Shown in pieces: positions 1 to 8,358 of a DNA stretch of 64,000 nt. Positions within the stretch are counted from its first letter, which is position 1, and every line of letters starts with the position of its first letter. The position numbers were made by a program, and so were the translations under genes. Below the pieces are notes generated by a model that worked only from the letters and a program-made list of their open reading frames with translations, ran no database searches and was not told where the DNA came from. Source of the stretch: Cytophagales bacterium (GTDB lineage: Bacteria; Bacteroidota; Bacteroidia; Cytophagales; UBA9547); contig JAAFIH010000002.1 of NCBI GenBank assembly GCA_013297755.1, positions 147,415 through 211,414 on the forward strand, in the 5' to 3' direction.

Positions 1-227
1 ATAGTATCGGCCGAAAGTCGTTTTTGAGCCAGTTCAAATGAGAGCCTAGTTCTGGTAGAATTTTCAAAAAAAACATTGGCAATAGTAACTTCACGCAAAG
101 AAGGCACTTTTTTGATAGGTCTTTGCAACACTTCTTTGAAACTAATAGCTGTATCTAAAATCAAGGAAATATCGGCAGAAGACAAATCTTTGATTCCTAG
201 CAAATGTTTGGACGATAATTGAGTCAC
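1..227 (-). CDS. pyrB: Aspartate carbamoyltransferase, catalytic chain (5' part only)
   Basis: Condenses carbamoyl phosphate with aspartate in de novo pyrimidine synthesis, in the cytosol. Only the first 75 or so codons are present; the gene runs off the left edge. The translation contains [12 protein letters not shown] and the carbamoyl-phosphate-binding signature [13 protein letters not shown] (S-T-R-T), which is diagnostic for the aspartate/ornithine carbamoyltransferase family; the early helix and the spacing to the signature favour PyrB over ArgF. The start is taken as GTG (225-227 on the complementary strand): no ATG lies upstream in frame before a TAA. Confidence 0.85.
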   Translation of the reverse strand, partial: MTQLSSKHLLGIKDLSSADISLILDTAISFKEVLQRPIKKVPSLREVTIANVFFENSTRTRLSFELAQKRLSADT

Positions 228-571
228 TTTAATAAAATACTTTTAAAATAAATTTTGTAAATTTACTAAACCAAAATGTATAAATGATATTTTTGACTTA
301 ATTTTTATATTTATTTATCTACATCGTTTTAATAAGTTTAGTTATAATGAAACGAAAAACTAATATTACAATTTTATTTAAAATCCCTCTTTTAATTTCT
401 CCCCAATCGGGAGAAAAATTTTAGGGATGTAATCTTAATTTTTCGGTTTGATATAAAATTTATAATTTGATTTTAATTATTTTTAAGTCGATTTGTATGA
501 TATAAAATTCTTATTTTAATAGGATTAGAAAATTTACTTGTTTTATTTTGTTGATACTAAAATAAAATGGA
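228..571. other. Intergenic region with one imperfect hairpin
   Basis: This gap separates the divergently read pyrB and carbamoylputrescine amidase genes. It is very AT-rich. Between 383 and 428 there is a nested inverted repeat: outer arms ATCCCT/AGGGAT and inner arms TTTCTCCC/GGGAGAAA around a short loop. It could be a small dispersed repeat or a structured transcript. No convincing promoter of the TTG-N19-TAnnTTTG form and no small coding sequence was seen. Confidence 0.4.
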
Positions 572-1438
572 ATGAAAAATAGGGTAAAAATAGGAATTGT
601 CCAAACCAAATGCAGTTCAGATATAGTTTCAAATATGCAAAATACTGAAAAATATGTGTTGGAAGCCATTCATAAAGGGGCTCAAATTATATGTTTGCCC
701 GAAATGTATAGAACACTTTATTTTTGCCAATCACAAGATTATGCTCAATTTGAAACAGCAGAGCCTATTCCTGGACCATCTACAGCCATGTTGTCGGCTT
801 TAGCAAAGCAACATCAAGTAGTAATAATAGCTCCACTTTTTGAAAAACGTGCCGATGGATTATACCACAACACGATTGCAGTGATAGATGCAGATGGCTC
901 TGTGGTGGATATTTATAGAAAAATGCACATTCCACACGACCCTGGTTTTGAAGAAAAGTTTTATTTTACTCCAGGCGATTTGGGTTTTAAAGCCATTAAA
1001 ACAAGGTTTGCAACCATTGGAACACTCATTTGTTGGGATCAATGGTATCCAGAAGCCGCCAGGATTACTGCACTCAAGGGAGCTCAAATTTTATTTTACC
1101 CCACGGCCATTGGTTGGGATTCCAAAGAACCAGATGCCATAAAACCATCTCAATTAGATGCCTGGAAAACTATTCAAAGAAGCCACAGCATAGCTAATGG
1201 ATGCTTTGTATGTGCCGTAAATAGGGTAGGTACAGAGTTGGATTTGAGTTTTTGGGGCAATAGTTTTGTGTCAAATCCTATGGGAGAGATTGTTTTTTCG
1301 GCCAATAGTGCTGATGAGCTTGCTCATGTGATAGACATAGATTTAGACGAAATCAGCCATACACGCACTCATTGGCAGTTTTTGAGAGATCGTAGGATTG
1401 ATTTTTACCAAGATTTGACTAAAAGATATGTTGATTAA
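572..1438 (+). CDS. aguB: N-carbamoylputrescine amidase (nitrilase superfamily)
   Basis: Predicted to hydrolyse N-carbamoylputrescine to putrescine, CO2 and ammonia, the last step of the agmatine route to polyamines. The nitrilase triad is visible: Glu44 in LPEMY, Lys117 in YRKMHIP and Cys154 in ICWDQWYPEAAR. The length of 288 residues and the long insert GFEEKFYFTPGD fit plant and bacterial AguB closely. The partner agmatine deiminase is not in the window. The stop codon directly abuts the ATG of ccmB, so the two may be co-transcribed although their functions are unrelated. A different carbon-nitrogen hydrolase substrate is possible but less likely. Confidence 0.85.
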   Translation: MKNRVKIGIVQTKCSSDIVSNMQNTEKYVLEAIHKGAQIICLPEMYRTLYFCQSQDYAQFETAEPIPGPSTAMLSALAKQHQVVIIAPLFEKRADGLYHNTIAVIDADGSVVDIYRKMHIPHDPGFEEKFYFTPGDLGFKAIKTRFATIGTLICWDQWYPEAARITALKGAQILFYPTAIGWDSKEPDAIKPSQLDAWKTIQRSHSIANGCFVCAVNRVGTELDLSFWGNSFVSNPMGEIVFSANSADELAHVIDIDLDEISHTRTHWQFLRDRRIDFYQDLTKRYVD

Positions 1439-2107
1439 ATGAAAATATCTTTGATTAAAGTACTTTTGATACACGAGTGGCACAAAGATATGCGAAACAA
1501 AGCCTCTTTGTATGCTACTTTATTGTATACCATTTGTGCTATTTTTGTATGTTTTCTTTCTTTTGGAGCTAAACAAAACAATATTTCTATACTGGTATGG
1601 AACGCTCTTTTTTGGATTATTTCACTGTTTAGTTGCATGAACGCCATGAGTAGAAATATGGCCAAAGATGCTGATAGTTTGGCTTTATATTATTATCAAA
1701 TAGTTTCGCCACAACAGTTTATAGTTTCAAAAATTGTTTATAATGCATTATATCTTACTTTTTTGGGACTGATTAGTTTTATATTTCAAAGTTTTATTTT
1801 AGGAAATCAAGTGCAAGATAACTTACTTTACTTAATTTCAATTTTGATTGCTATGATTGGATTTTCTAGTGTTCTGACCTTGGTGGGTAGTATTGCATCC
1901 AAAGCCAAAAACAATACTACATTGATGGCCATTTTGAGTTTTCCTACACTTATACCTCTATTGCTTTTGTCTATAAAATTATCAAAAAATGCCCTTGATG
2001 GGCTAGAATTGGCTTCAAGTTACGATGAAACTATTACTATCATAGCCATAGATGCAATAACAATTTCGATTTCGGTCGTTCTATATCCTTTTTTGTGGAA
2101 AAATTGA
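1439..2107 (+). CDS. ccmB: Haem exporter subunit CcmB (ABC transporter permease)
   Basis: Integral membrane subunit of the CcmABC(D) complex that releases haem for cytochrome c maturation at the periplasmic face. The 222-residue protein has about six hydrophobic segments, starts with a short cytoplasmic HEWHKDMRNK stretch typical of CcmB, and contains the conserved NAMSRNMAKDADSLALYYYQIVSP region. The ATG follows the preceding stop with no gap. CcmA, CcmC and the rest of the maturation genes are not adjacent on this side. The di-haem peroxidase at 37592 is one cytochrome in this window that would need such a system. Confidence 0.85.
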   Translation: MKISLIKVLLIHEWHKDMRNKASLYATLLYTICAIFVCFLSFGAKQNNISILVWNALFWIISLFSCMNAMSRNMAKDADSLALYYYQIVSPQQFIVSKIVYNALYLTFLGLISFIFQSFILGNQVQDNLLYLISILIAMIGFSSVLTLVGSIASKAKNNTTLMAILSFPTLIPLLLLSIKLSKNALDGLELASSYDETITIIAIDAITISISVVLYPFLWKN

Positions 2108-2115
2108 TAAAAAAT

Positions 2116-2910
2116 TTATTCACTTTTTTTTGCATTATTCCAATATACTTCCATTTCGTCTAAAGACATTTCAGCTAATGATTTGCCATCTTTTTTTGAT
2201 TCAGTTTCTAAAAAAGTAAAACGATTGATAAACTTTTTGTTAGTAGCTTCTAGAGCATCTTCAGGGTTTATACCTACAAATCGAGCATAATTGATAAGAG
2301 AAAATAACAAATCGCCAAATTCGGCTTGCATATTTTTTGGATTTGGCTTTATAGCAAACTCTTCGTCTTTGAACTCGTTGAGCTCTTCTTCTACTTTTTT
2401 CCAAACATCTCTTCTGTTGTCCCAATCAAAACCAGCTGAGCGGGCTTTTTCTTGTATTCTAATTGCTTTTACCAGTGCAGGAAGCGATTTTGGAACACCA
2501 GAAAGTATGGTCTTGTTGCTATTCCCACCATTTTCGGCCAATTTTAGTTGCTCCCAATTTTTTTTTACATCCTCTTCGTTTTCTACTTTTGCATCACTAT
2601 ATATATGAGGATGTCTATAAATTAATTTTTCGCAAACAGCATTGATTACATCTGCAATATCAAAAGTATTGGTTTCTGAAGCTATTTTAGCATAAAAAAC
2701 CAAGTGTAGCATTAAGTCGCCCAATTCATTTTTTATTTCTTGAGCCTCGTTTTTTACAATAGCATCAGATAATTCGTACATCTCTTCTATGGTAAGATAG
2801 CGCAAACTTTCGGTGGTTTGTTTTTTGTCCCAAGGGCATTTTTCTCTAAGCTCGTCCATGATAGAGAGTAGTCTTTCAAATGCTTTAAGTTTAGATTCTA
2901 AAGTGTTCAT
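2116..2910 (-). CDS. mazG: Nucleoside triphosphate pyrophosphohydrolase MazG
   Basis: Hydrolyses (d)NTPs to the monophosphate and pyrophosphate, cleaning aberrant nucleotides. The 264-residue length fits the two-domain bacterial MazG. The first domain starts with LREKCPWDKKQT and carries the metal-binding EExxE-type helix in TIEEMYELSDAI followed by ELGDLMLHLVFYA; the second repeat has EFGDLLFSLINYAR. The central SLPALVKAIRIQEKARSAGFDWD linker is characteristic. It converges on ccmB with 8 bp between the stops. The gene also faces rdgB, another house-cleaning pyrophosphatase, a few kilobases away. Confidence 0.93.
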   Translation of the reverse strand: MNTLESKLKAFERLLSIMDELREKCPWDKKQTTESLRYLTIEEMYELSDAIVKNEAQEIKNELGDLMLHLVFYAKIASETNTFDIADVINAVCEKLIYRHPHIYSDAKVENEEDVKKNWEQLKLAENGGNSNKTILSGVPKSLPALVKAIRIQEKARSAGFDWDNRRDVWKKVEEELNEFKDEEFAIKPNPKNMQAEFGDLLFSLINYARFVGINPEDALEATNKKFINRFTFLETESKKDGKSLAEMSLDEMEVYWNNAKKSE

Positions 2911-3126
2911 GTATGTAAAAGATTATACTAAAAATATTTTTCACTAGGAATTTTTGGTTTTTTTATGATTTCATTTCAAATATATTTAAAATAGATAAAT
3001 ATACTTTTCAAATTACTGATTTTTTAAAACCCAATCAAATTTGTTGCTGCATAGATAAGGGTATAGAATCCAATTTCTTTGGCTTGATTTTGATTGAGAT
3101 TTTTAGAACTACATTTAGTTATTTTT

Positions 3127-4233
3127 TTATTTTAGTATAAAGATAATGTCAGTAAAAGTGGTAAATTTTTGAGGTTTATCTTTAAATTCAAAATTCAATT
3201 TTAAGTCTTCGATTTTTATATTTTTAAAATTATCTAAATATTTGATTATTTTAGGTTTCAGAAGGTCAATATTTCTTTTTAATTTCCAAGAATCTGTAAA
3301 GTTTTCAGTATCTATTAAAACAAGAAATAGTCGATTTTCAGATCCAAAACGCATTTCACCTTGGTTTTCATACAACCATTTAGCCAAAATTTTTGGATTT
3401 AATTGAGCTTCTTTTAAAATTTCTAATTTTTCATTTTTTAAATCATTCAAAACTTTTAAGCAAAAATCATCATTTCTATCTTTCATTTTTTCAATTATTT
3501 CATAATATATATCTGTTTGACTTGCATTTTTGTTAAAATATAAATTTGCTTCTTTTGCTTTCTTTTTTAAATAAGTGATTTCAATAGGTAAACCTTTTTC
3601 TTTTCTTTTTAATTTTAAAAATTCTTCTGGCATATAAGTAACTTTTAAATCAAAAGGAATATTATTAATAAAAAAATCGACTCCTTTTATCAATCCTACT
3701 GTTGGCAATACAGCATGATGCGATTTAAAAATATTTTCAATTATAATACTGCTCCAATGGTTATACCAACTATTTAGCACATACCCTTGTACAACAACAT
3801 TGATTTCTGTATCAAATTTTGAAATTAATACATTATAAGATTTATGATTTTTTACATAATTATTTACTAAATATTTGTCTAATGAATTTTGATAATCTCC
3901 ACCCCATTTAAAACTTTTAAGTAAATAAAGTTCAGAAACCATTTGTTTGGTATCAAAATCATCTATTTGCTTATTGTATTCAGTTTTAATAAATTCGTCT
4001 AGTTTATAGTTTGAATTGGTAATATTGATACATAATAAATTAAACAATTCTACAAATTGTTTAGCCAAAGATGTTTCTTTAATTTCGATTTTATTGATAG
4101 CTAGAAATTTCTTAATAATTTCTTTTCTTACAATAGATTTTACTTTCAACCATAAAATCCCAGTTTTATCTTGACTAAACTCTTCTAATTTCTGACTTTG
4201 AAAGAGTTTATTCCAATATTCAAAATTTTTCAT
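3127..4233 (-). CDS. Putative type II restriction endonuclease, partner of the adjacent adenine methylase
   Basis: A 368-residue protein with no family I can name from sequence. It contains a plausible PD-(D/E)XK core: Glu166 in SSIIIENIF, Asp186 in KGVDFFI and Asp195-Leu-Lys197 in PFDLKVTYMP, with the hydrophobic strands expected around them. Its start overlaps the end of the upstream adenine methylase gene by 14 bp, so the two are translationally coupled, as is usual for type II restriction-modification pairs. The role as the cognate nuclease is inferred from that coupling plus the motif. Very Lys- and Asn-rich, like other genes in this AT-rich genome. The cleavage site cannot be predicted. 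Confidence 0.65.
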   Translation of the reverse strand: MKNFEYWNKLFQSQKLEEFSQDKTGILWLKVKSIVRKEIIKKFLAINKIEIKETSLAKQFVELFNLLCINITNSNYKLDEFIKTEYNKQIDDFDTKQMVSELYLLKSFKWGGDYQNSLDKYLVNNYVKNHKSYNVLISKFDTEINVVVQGYVLNSWYNHWSSIIIENIFKSHHAVLPTVGLIKGVDFFINNIPFDLKVTYMPEEFLKLKRKEKGLPIEITYLKKKAKEANLYFNKNASQTDIYYEIIEKMKDRNDDFCLKVLNDLKNEKLEILKEAQLNPKILAKWLYENQGEMRFGSENRLFLVLIDTENFTDSWKLKRNIDLLKPKIIKYLDNFKNIKIEDLKLNFEFKDKPQKFTTFTDIIFILK

Positions 4234-5329
4234 CTACCAACTGATTTTTTGAATTGAATGATACAAAATATTTCTTTTTAGGGCTACATACAAATAAAAT
4301 TTCTTGACTACCTGCTACACTACCTTTTCCACCTCTACCATTTTGATATGTTTTTGTTTCAATTTTTACATTTCTGTATTTTGAAATTAAATTTTCAAAT
4401 TCTTTAATTCCAGGAAAACTTCTGTTATTGTAACTAATAAGCCAATTAGGGATATTTTCAGATAATTCAAACATTTTTTCAAAATTAGAAATGACATCTT
4501 TTTTTTTGTCAAAACCACTAAATCTTTGTGGTTCATATCTTTTAATGCCATTAATAAATTCTTTCTCTTTCCAATATTCTGTGTAAGTTTCTAATAAGTG
4601 ATAAAAACCTTGATAATCAGCATGGCTATCACAATAAGGGGGGTCAAAATATGCTAGATCAATGTTTTCGATGCTAGGTAATAATTCTAAAATATTGAGA
4701 TTATAGCTTTTATTGTCTTGATTATTATCAAAAATAGAGTTGTTGTATTTTGGTACAAGTTCCTCGAAAATTTCTTTAATTGGTCTTACTAAACTTCTAT
4801 TTCGTTTAATCCTTTCAGGGTCGTTTGCATAAACCAAAGCTTGTGTATGTCCAAAGTGTCCCATAGTTATTTTCCTTGTTATACTGCGATTAATTATTGC
4901 AAATGCAAGGGATTGTTTCAATTTGTTGGTTAGTAAAGAAATATTTGCTCTAAAATTATCTAAAAATTGAGCTTCTTCTTTTTCAAAAAAAACTTGTGTA
5001 AAAACATTTTCTATTAAATTAAAATTATTTTTGTTTTTTGATGGTTGGAACAGAATTCTTACATCTTCTTTTTCTAATTTTATAGTATTATTTTCAATTA
5101 AAGCTTTTCCAATTTGGTTATTAAAATTTAAAAAGTCGTTTGAAATAACTTTAAAACCTGACTGTTTAAATAAATATGCAACAGATTGAGAACCCGAAAA
5201 TGCGTCTATAGCAGTTTTTGTTCCTTTTGGAACAAATTGATTAATCCAGGGCAAAAGTGTATATTTTGCACCTAAATATTGTGGTTCTGGAAATTGGTAA
5301 TCAAAATACTTGTATTCATTAAAAAGCAT
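4220..5329 (-). CDS. DNA adenine methyltransferase (D12/Dam class), type II modification enzyme
   Basis: Transfers methyl from S-adenosylmethionine to adenine N6 in a specific site. Order of motifs is that of alpha/D12 enzymes: QYLGAKYTLLPWI (residues 17-29), SAM-binding motif I DAFSGSQSVA (42-51), and catalytic motif IV DPPY (229-232) in LAYFDPPYCDSH. The 369-residue length is typical. The region between the two motifs would hold target recognition. The downstream gene overlaps by 14 bp and is the presumed nuclease. The pair is inserted among housekeeping genes (mazG, truA), which suggests acquisition by transfer. A solitary regulatory methylase is less likely because of the coupled partner. 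Confidence 0.88.
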   Translation of the reverse strand: MLFNEYKYFDYQFPEPQYLGAKYTLLPWINQFVPKGTKTAIDAFSGSQSVAYLFKQSGFKVISNDFLNFNNQIGKALIENNTIKLEKEDVRILFQPSKNKNNFNLIENVFTQVFFEKEEAQFLDNFRANISLLTNKLKQSLAFAIINRSITRKITMGHFGHTQALVYANDPERIKRNRSLVRPIKEIFEELVPKYNNSIFDNNQDNKSYNLNILELLPSIENIDLAYFDPPYCDSHADYQGFYHLLETYTEYWKEKEFINGIKRYEPQRFSGFDKKKDVISNFEKMFELSENIPNWLISYNNRSFPGIKEFENLISKYRNVKIETKTYQNGRGGKGSVAGSQEILFVCSPKKKYFVSFNSKNQLVDEKF

Positions 5330-5426
5330 ATTTCAGAATATTTTTTAAAATTGAAATGATATATTTTTGAATATAAATTAGTTTATATCTATTTAAAGAG
5401 TAATTTTTTATAATTATTCCTAATTT

Positions 5427-6215
5427 TCAAATCACTGAAAAAGGCAATTTGAAGGCATCTATACCTTGTAATATTTGTTGATTTTCGTAATATACTTTTT
5501 CTAAAAATAAACCAGATGGGGGAGCAGTATACTTGGCTACTGGAAAATTAGAATTTTCAAATATATCATCTATTTCATCTAATTTAATGTTTTCTCTACC
5601 AATTTCTACTAAAATACCAGTAAGCCTACGTACCATTTTCCACAAAAAATGAGAACCTACAATATGAATTATTATAGTATCTCCATAAGTATGAATATCA
5701 ATAAAATGCAAATCTACCATCGTTGATTTCTCCTCTTTAATATCATCTGTAAAATTTTCGTAATCTTTGAACCCAGACATCAAGTGGGTTGCTTTTTTCA
5801 TTTTTTCTATATTTAGATCATCTTTTATCCACCATACAAATTGTTTTCCAAGAGATGTTTTTCTTGTCGAAATCAAATATATATAACTACGAGCAGTAGC
5901 ATCGTGCCTAGCATGAAATTTTGGAGTAGAGGGTTCTATGGCAAGTATAGTAATATCTTGTGGTAAATTATCATTCAATTTTATCAACATTTGATGCAAA
6001 CTAAGTTTGGTAACTATCTCTAAATGAGCTACTTGCTCTATGGCATGCACACCTGCATCTGTGCGACCAGAGCCATAAAATTCAAATTGTGTAGTTTCAA
6101 AAACTCGTTCTATGGCTTTGAAAAATTCGCCTTGTACTGTACGCACATTTTTCTGGATTTGCCACCCTTGGTAGCGTGTTCCTTCAAATTCTATATATAG
6201 TTTAAATCTAGCCAT
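5427..6215 (-). CDS. truA: tRNA pseudouridine synthase A
   Basis: Converts uridines 38-40 in the anticodon stem-loop of many tRNAs to pseudouridine. The 262-residue protein begins MARFKLYIEFEGTRYQGWQ, the hallmark start of TruA, and holds the catalytic aspartate (Asp53) in GSGRTDAGVHA. Further conserved segments are HARHDATARSYIYLI and HFLWKMVRRLTGILVEIGR. It follows rdgB with about 30 bp between them on the same strand, so the two probably form one transcript. Nothing unusual was seen. Confidence 0.95.
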   Translation of the reverse strand: MARFKLYIEFEGTRYQGWQIQKNVRTVQGEFFKAIERVFETTQFEFYGSGRTDAGVHAIEQVAHLEIVTKLSLHQMLIKLNDNLPQDITILAIEPSTPKFHARHDATARSYIYLISTRKTSLGKQFVWWIKDDLNIEKMKKATHLMSGFKDYENFTDDIKEEKSTMVDLHFIDIHTYGDTIIIHIVGSHFLWKMVRRLTGILVEIGRENIKLDEIDDIFENSNFPVAKYTAPPSGLFLEKVYYENQQILQGIDAFKLPFSVI

Positions 6216-6246
6216 GTTTTTGATAGTAATCTTTAATTTTATTACT

Positions 6247-6828
6247 TTAAAAATTGTTTTTTTCTAAAAATGCTATTAGTTTTTTTGTTGCAATAGCTCT
6301 GTGGCTAATTATATTTTTTTCAGTTTGCATCATTTCTCCAAAAGTAACATTATACCCATTGGGCACAAATATTGGATCGTAGCCAAAACCCTGATTACCA
6401 ATAGGTTTATCAATAATTTTTCCATAAACTAAACCCTCAAATGCACACACACAATTAGAAGAGTAATAAGTGATTACAGTTTTAAAATTTGCACTTTTAT
6501 TAGAAAAAGGTTTTAAATTTTCTAAAACTAAAGCAATATTTTTATCATTGTCTCTACTGCCAGCATAATGTGCCGAATCAACTCCTGGGAGACCTAGCAA
6601 AGCATCAATTTCTAGTCCAGAGTCGTCTGCAAAACAGGCTACTTTGTAATTGTCAAATACATATTTTGCTTTTTGAAGCGAATTTTCTTCTATTGTACTT
6701 CCAGTTTCTGGCAATTCGTCTACGCAACCAATATCTTGAAGGCTTACTATCTCAAATTTATTTTGCAAAAGTGATTTTACTTCAGCAATTTTTCCTTTAT
6801 TATTTGTTGCAAAACATATTTTATTCAT
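6247..6828 (-). CDS. rdgB: dITP/XTP pyrophosphatase (RdgB/HAM1 family)
   Basis: Removes non-canonical purine triphosphates such as dITP and XTP to protect DNA. The 193-residue protein carries the family signatures in order: CFATNNKGKIAEV at the N terminus, ADDSGLEIDALLGLPGVDSAHYAG with the catalytic acidic residues, GYDPIFVPNGYNVTFGEM, and the C-terminal SHRAIATKKL. It lies upstream of truA on the same strand and is divergent from the small membrane protein at 6856, with only 27 bp between the start codons. Confidence 0.95.
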   Translation of the reverse strand: MNKICFATNNKGKIAEVKSLLQNKFEIVSLQDIGCVDELPETGSTIEENSLQKAKYVFDNYKVACFADDSGLEIDALLGLPGVDSAHYAGSRDNDKNIALVLENLKPFSNKSANFKTVITYYSSNCVCAFEGLVYGKIIDKPIGNQGFGYDPIFVPNGYNVTFGEMMQTEKNIISHRAIATKKLIAFLEKNNF

Positions 6829-6855
6829 ATTTGTAAATATAAAACTATTATTTGG

Positions 6856-7185
6856 TTGAAAAAAAAAATAACTTTATTTGATTGGGTTTCTCAAAAATAT
6901 ATACTCAATATAAGAGATACCCAAACAATGGCTCTCAAAGGAACATTTAGAGTCTCAAGAGCCAAAATACTGGTTTTGATTGTCATTTTTTTTGTTTTAA
7001 TTTCTATATGCAATTATTTTATTTTTAATTTTATTACAGGTTACTCTTCGCACACTTCAAAAGCAGAAAAAGAGTTTAAAGTCTCTTTGCTTATGCTTAC
7101 TTACAAAGTTGATTCTTTAGAAACTGAAATTGCCAAAAAAGATACTTTCATTCAAAATTTTAAAAATATCCTAAAAAATAAATAA
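6856..7185 (+). CDS. Small single-pass membrane protein with C-terminal coiled coil
   Basis: A 109-residue protein: about 38 cytoplasmic residues, one strongly hydrophobic helix (about 39-62, ILVLIVIFFVLISICNYFIF) and a short heptad-like tail ending in lysines. The layout resembles the N-terminal anchor of Bacteroidota M23 envelope peptidases, whose peptidase domain would normally follow, but here the frame stops after the anchor and coiled coil. It could be a truncated relative or an independent small envelope protein. The start used is TTG; no in-frame ATG gives the anchor. Function is unknown. Confidence 0.6.
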   Translation: MKKKITLFDWVSQKYILNIRDTQTMALKGTFRVSRAKILVLIVIFFVLISICNYFIFNFITGYSSHTSKAEKEFKVSLLMLTYKVDSLETEIAKKDTFIQNFKNILKNK

Positions 7186-7340
7186 ATCATTTTATTAAAG
7201 TTAGTTTTGAAATTGTATTCCATTTTTTTATTCTAACTTTGCTTTAAAATTGAGCTAATCATTTTTTTTTACAATAACACAAAATTTAATTTTGTACTAT
7301 TTAGATAATTATTACTTTATTTGTTTTTAATTTTAATAAT

Positions 7341-8351
7341 TTGGGACTTAAATATAATATTTTTTTTATTTTAAATCTTACTATTTTTTCGGTCTTTGGT
7401 TGTGATGTGTGTAATGTATTTGAATATGCTAATCGTCAAAATGCCCATTATGTAGGTGTTTTTTACAGAAATAGAATGTTTAATGGTTTCTCTTCTTTGG
7501 CTCACAATCATACCTATCAACCTATACCAAACTACAACCCAGGAGCTAGATTAGCACATGAGCCAGAGTCTAATGCTACAACAACTTTTGCCCAAACTAA
7601 GTATGATTTTGAGTTTTATCAGACTGTAGAAATTCGAGCAAATTATGCTTTGTCTTCAAAAATAAATATTCAAGCCATTCTTCCTTATAATTGGTCGAGT
7701 GTATATTATAGTCAAGTAACTGAGTTTTTGGGTGCTACCAAGCCAATAGTAAGAAAAGACACAACTTATGGTACAAGTGGAGTAGGGGATGTAGTGCTTA
7801 TGGCTGATTATATAATTGCTAAAGAAACTGGATTTTGGAAACATCTCATCAAACCTGGTATTGGTTTGAAAATGCCCACTGGTTCTATTTCAAAAACTTA
7901 CAATACTGGCAAAACATTAGCTTCTGATTTGCAGCCAGGCACTGGTAGTTTAGATCTACTTTTTAGGGCTAACTATCTGGTTACCAATGATGTATGGGGA
8001 TTTGATTTATTTACAAATTACAGAATATGTACTACAAATGCTTTGGGATATTCATTTGGAAATCGATTTAATATTACTGCTCTAGCCTATTATACTTTTA
8101 AAATTAAAAAAGCAAAAATATTACCCAAAGTTGGGATTTATACTGAATATGCCCAAAATGATAAAGTAAGAAATATAAAATTAATAAACACAGGTGGATA
8201 CACTTACTTTTCGCATTTTGGTATAGATTTTATGCTAGGCAATGTAGTATTTCAAGTAACATTTCAAAAACCTTATTTTGAATATTTGTATGGAGACATT
8301 CCAGGCAACGCAGGCCGTTTGTCTTTAGGTTTGATTTATTCTTTTGAATAA
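7341..8351 (+). CDS. Predicted outer-membrane beta-barrel protein of unknown substrate
   Basis: A 336-residue exported protein. The first 20 residues form a signal peptide, followed by a CDVC pair right at the predicted mature start. The remainder is made of alternating amphipathic strands rich in Tyr, Phe and Asn and ends in a C-terminal Phe-Glu (IYSFE), as in outer-membrane barrels. Segments such as KPGIGLKMPTGS and TGSLDLLFRANY resemble transporter-like barrel proteins that Bacteroidota often place near metal or redox genes; the CxxC start may bind a metal. The TTG start is the best available but uncertain. Confidence 0.6.
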   Translation: MGLKYNIFFILNLTIFSVFGCDVCNVFEYANRQNAHYVGVFYRNRMFNGFSSLAHNHTYQPIPNYNPGARLAHEPESNATTTFAQTKYDFEFYQTVEIRANYALSSKINIQAILPYNWSSVYYSQVTEFLGATKPIVRKDTTYGTSGVGDVVLMADYIIAKETGFWKHLIKPGIGLKMPTGSISKTYNTGKTLASDLQPGTGSLDLLFRANYLVTNDVWGFDLFTNYRICTTNALGYSFGNRFNITALAYYTFKIKKAKILPKVGIYTEYAQNDKVRNIKLINTGGYTYFSHFGIDFMLGNVVFQVTFQKPYFEYLYGDIPGNAGRLSLGLIYSFE

Positions 8352-8358
8352 ATTTTTT

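Noticed and set aside
383..428. Terminator of pyrB or of the amidase
   Set aside because: Both genes start from this gap and read away from it, so no transcript end is expected; kept only as a hairpin.
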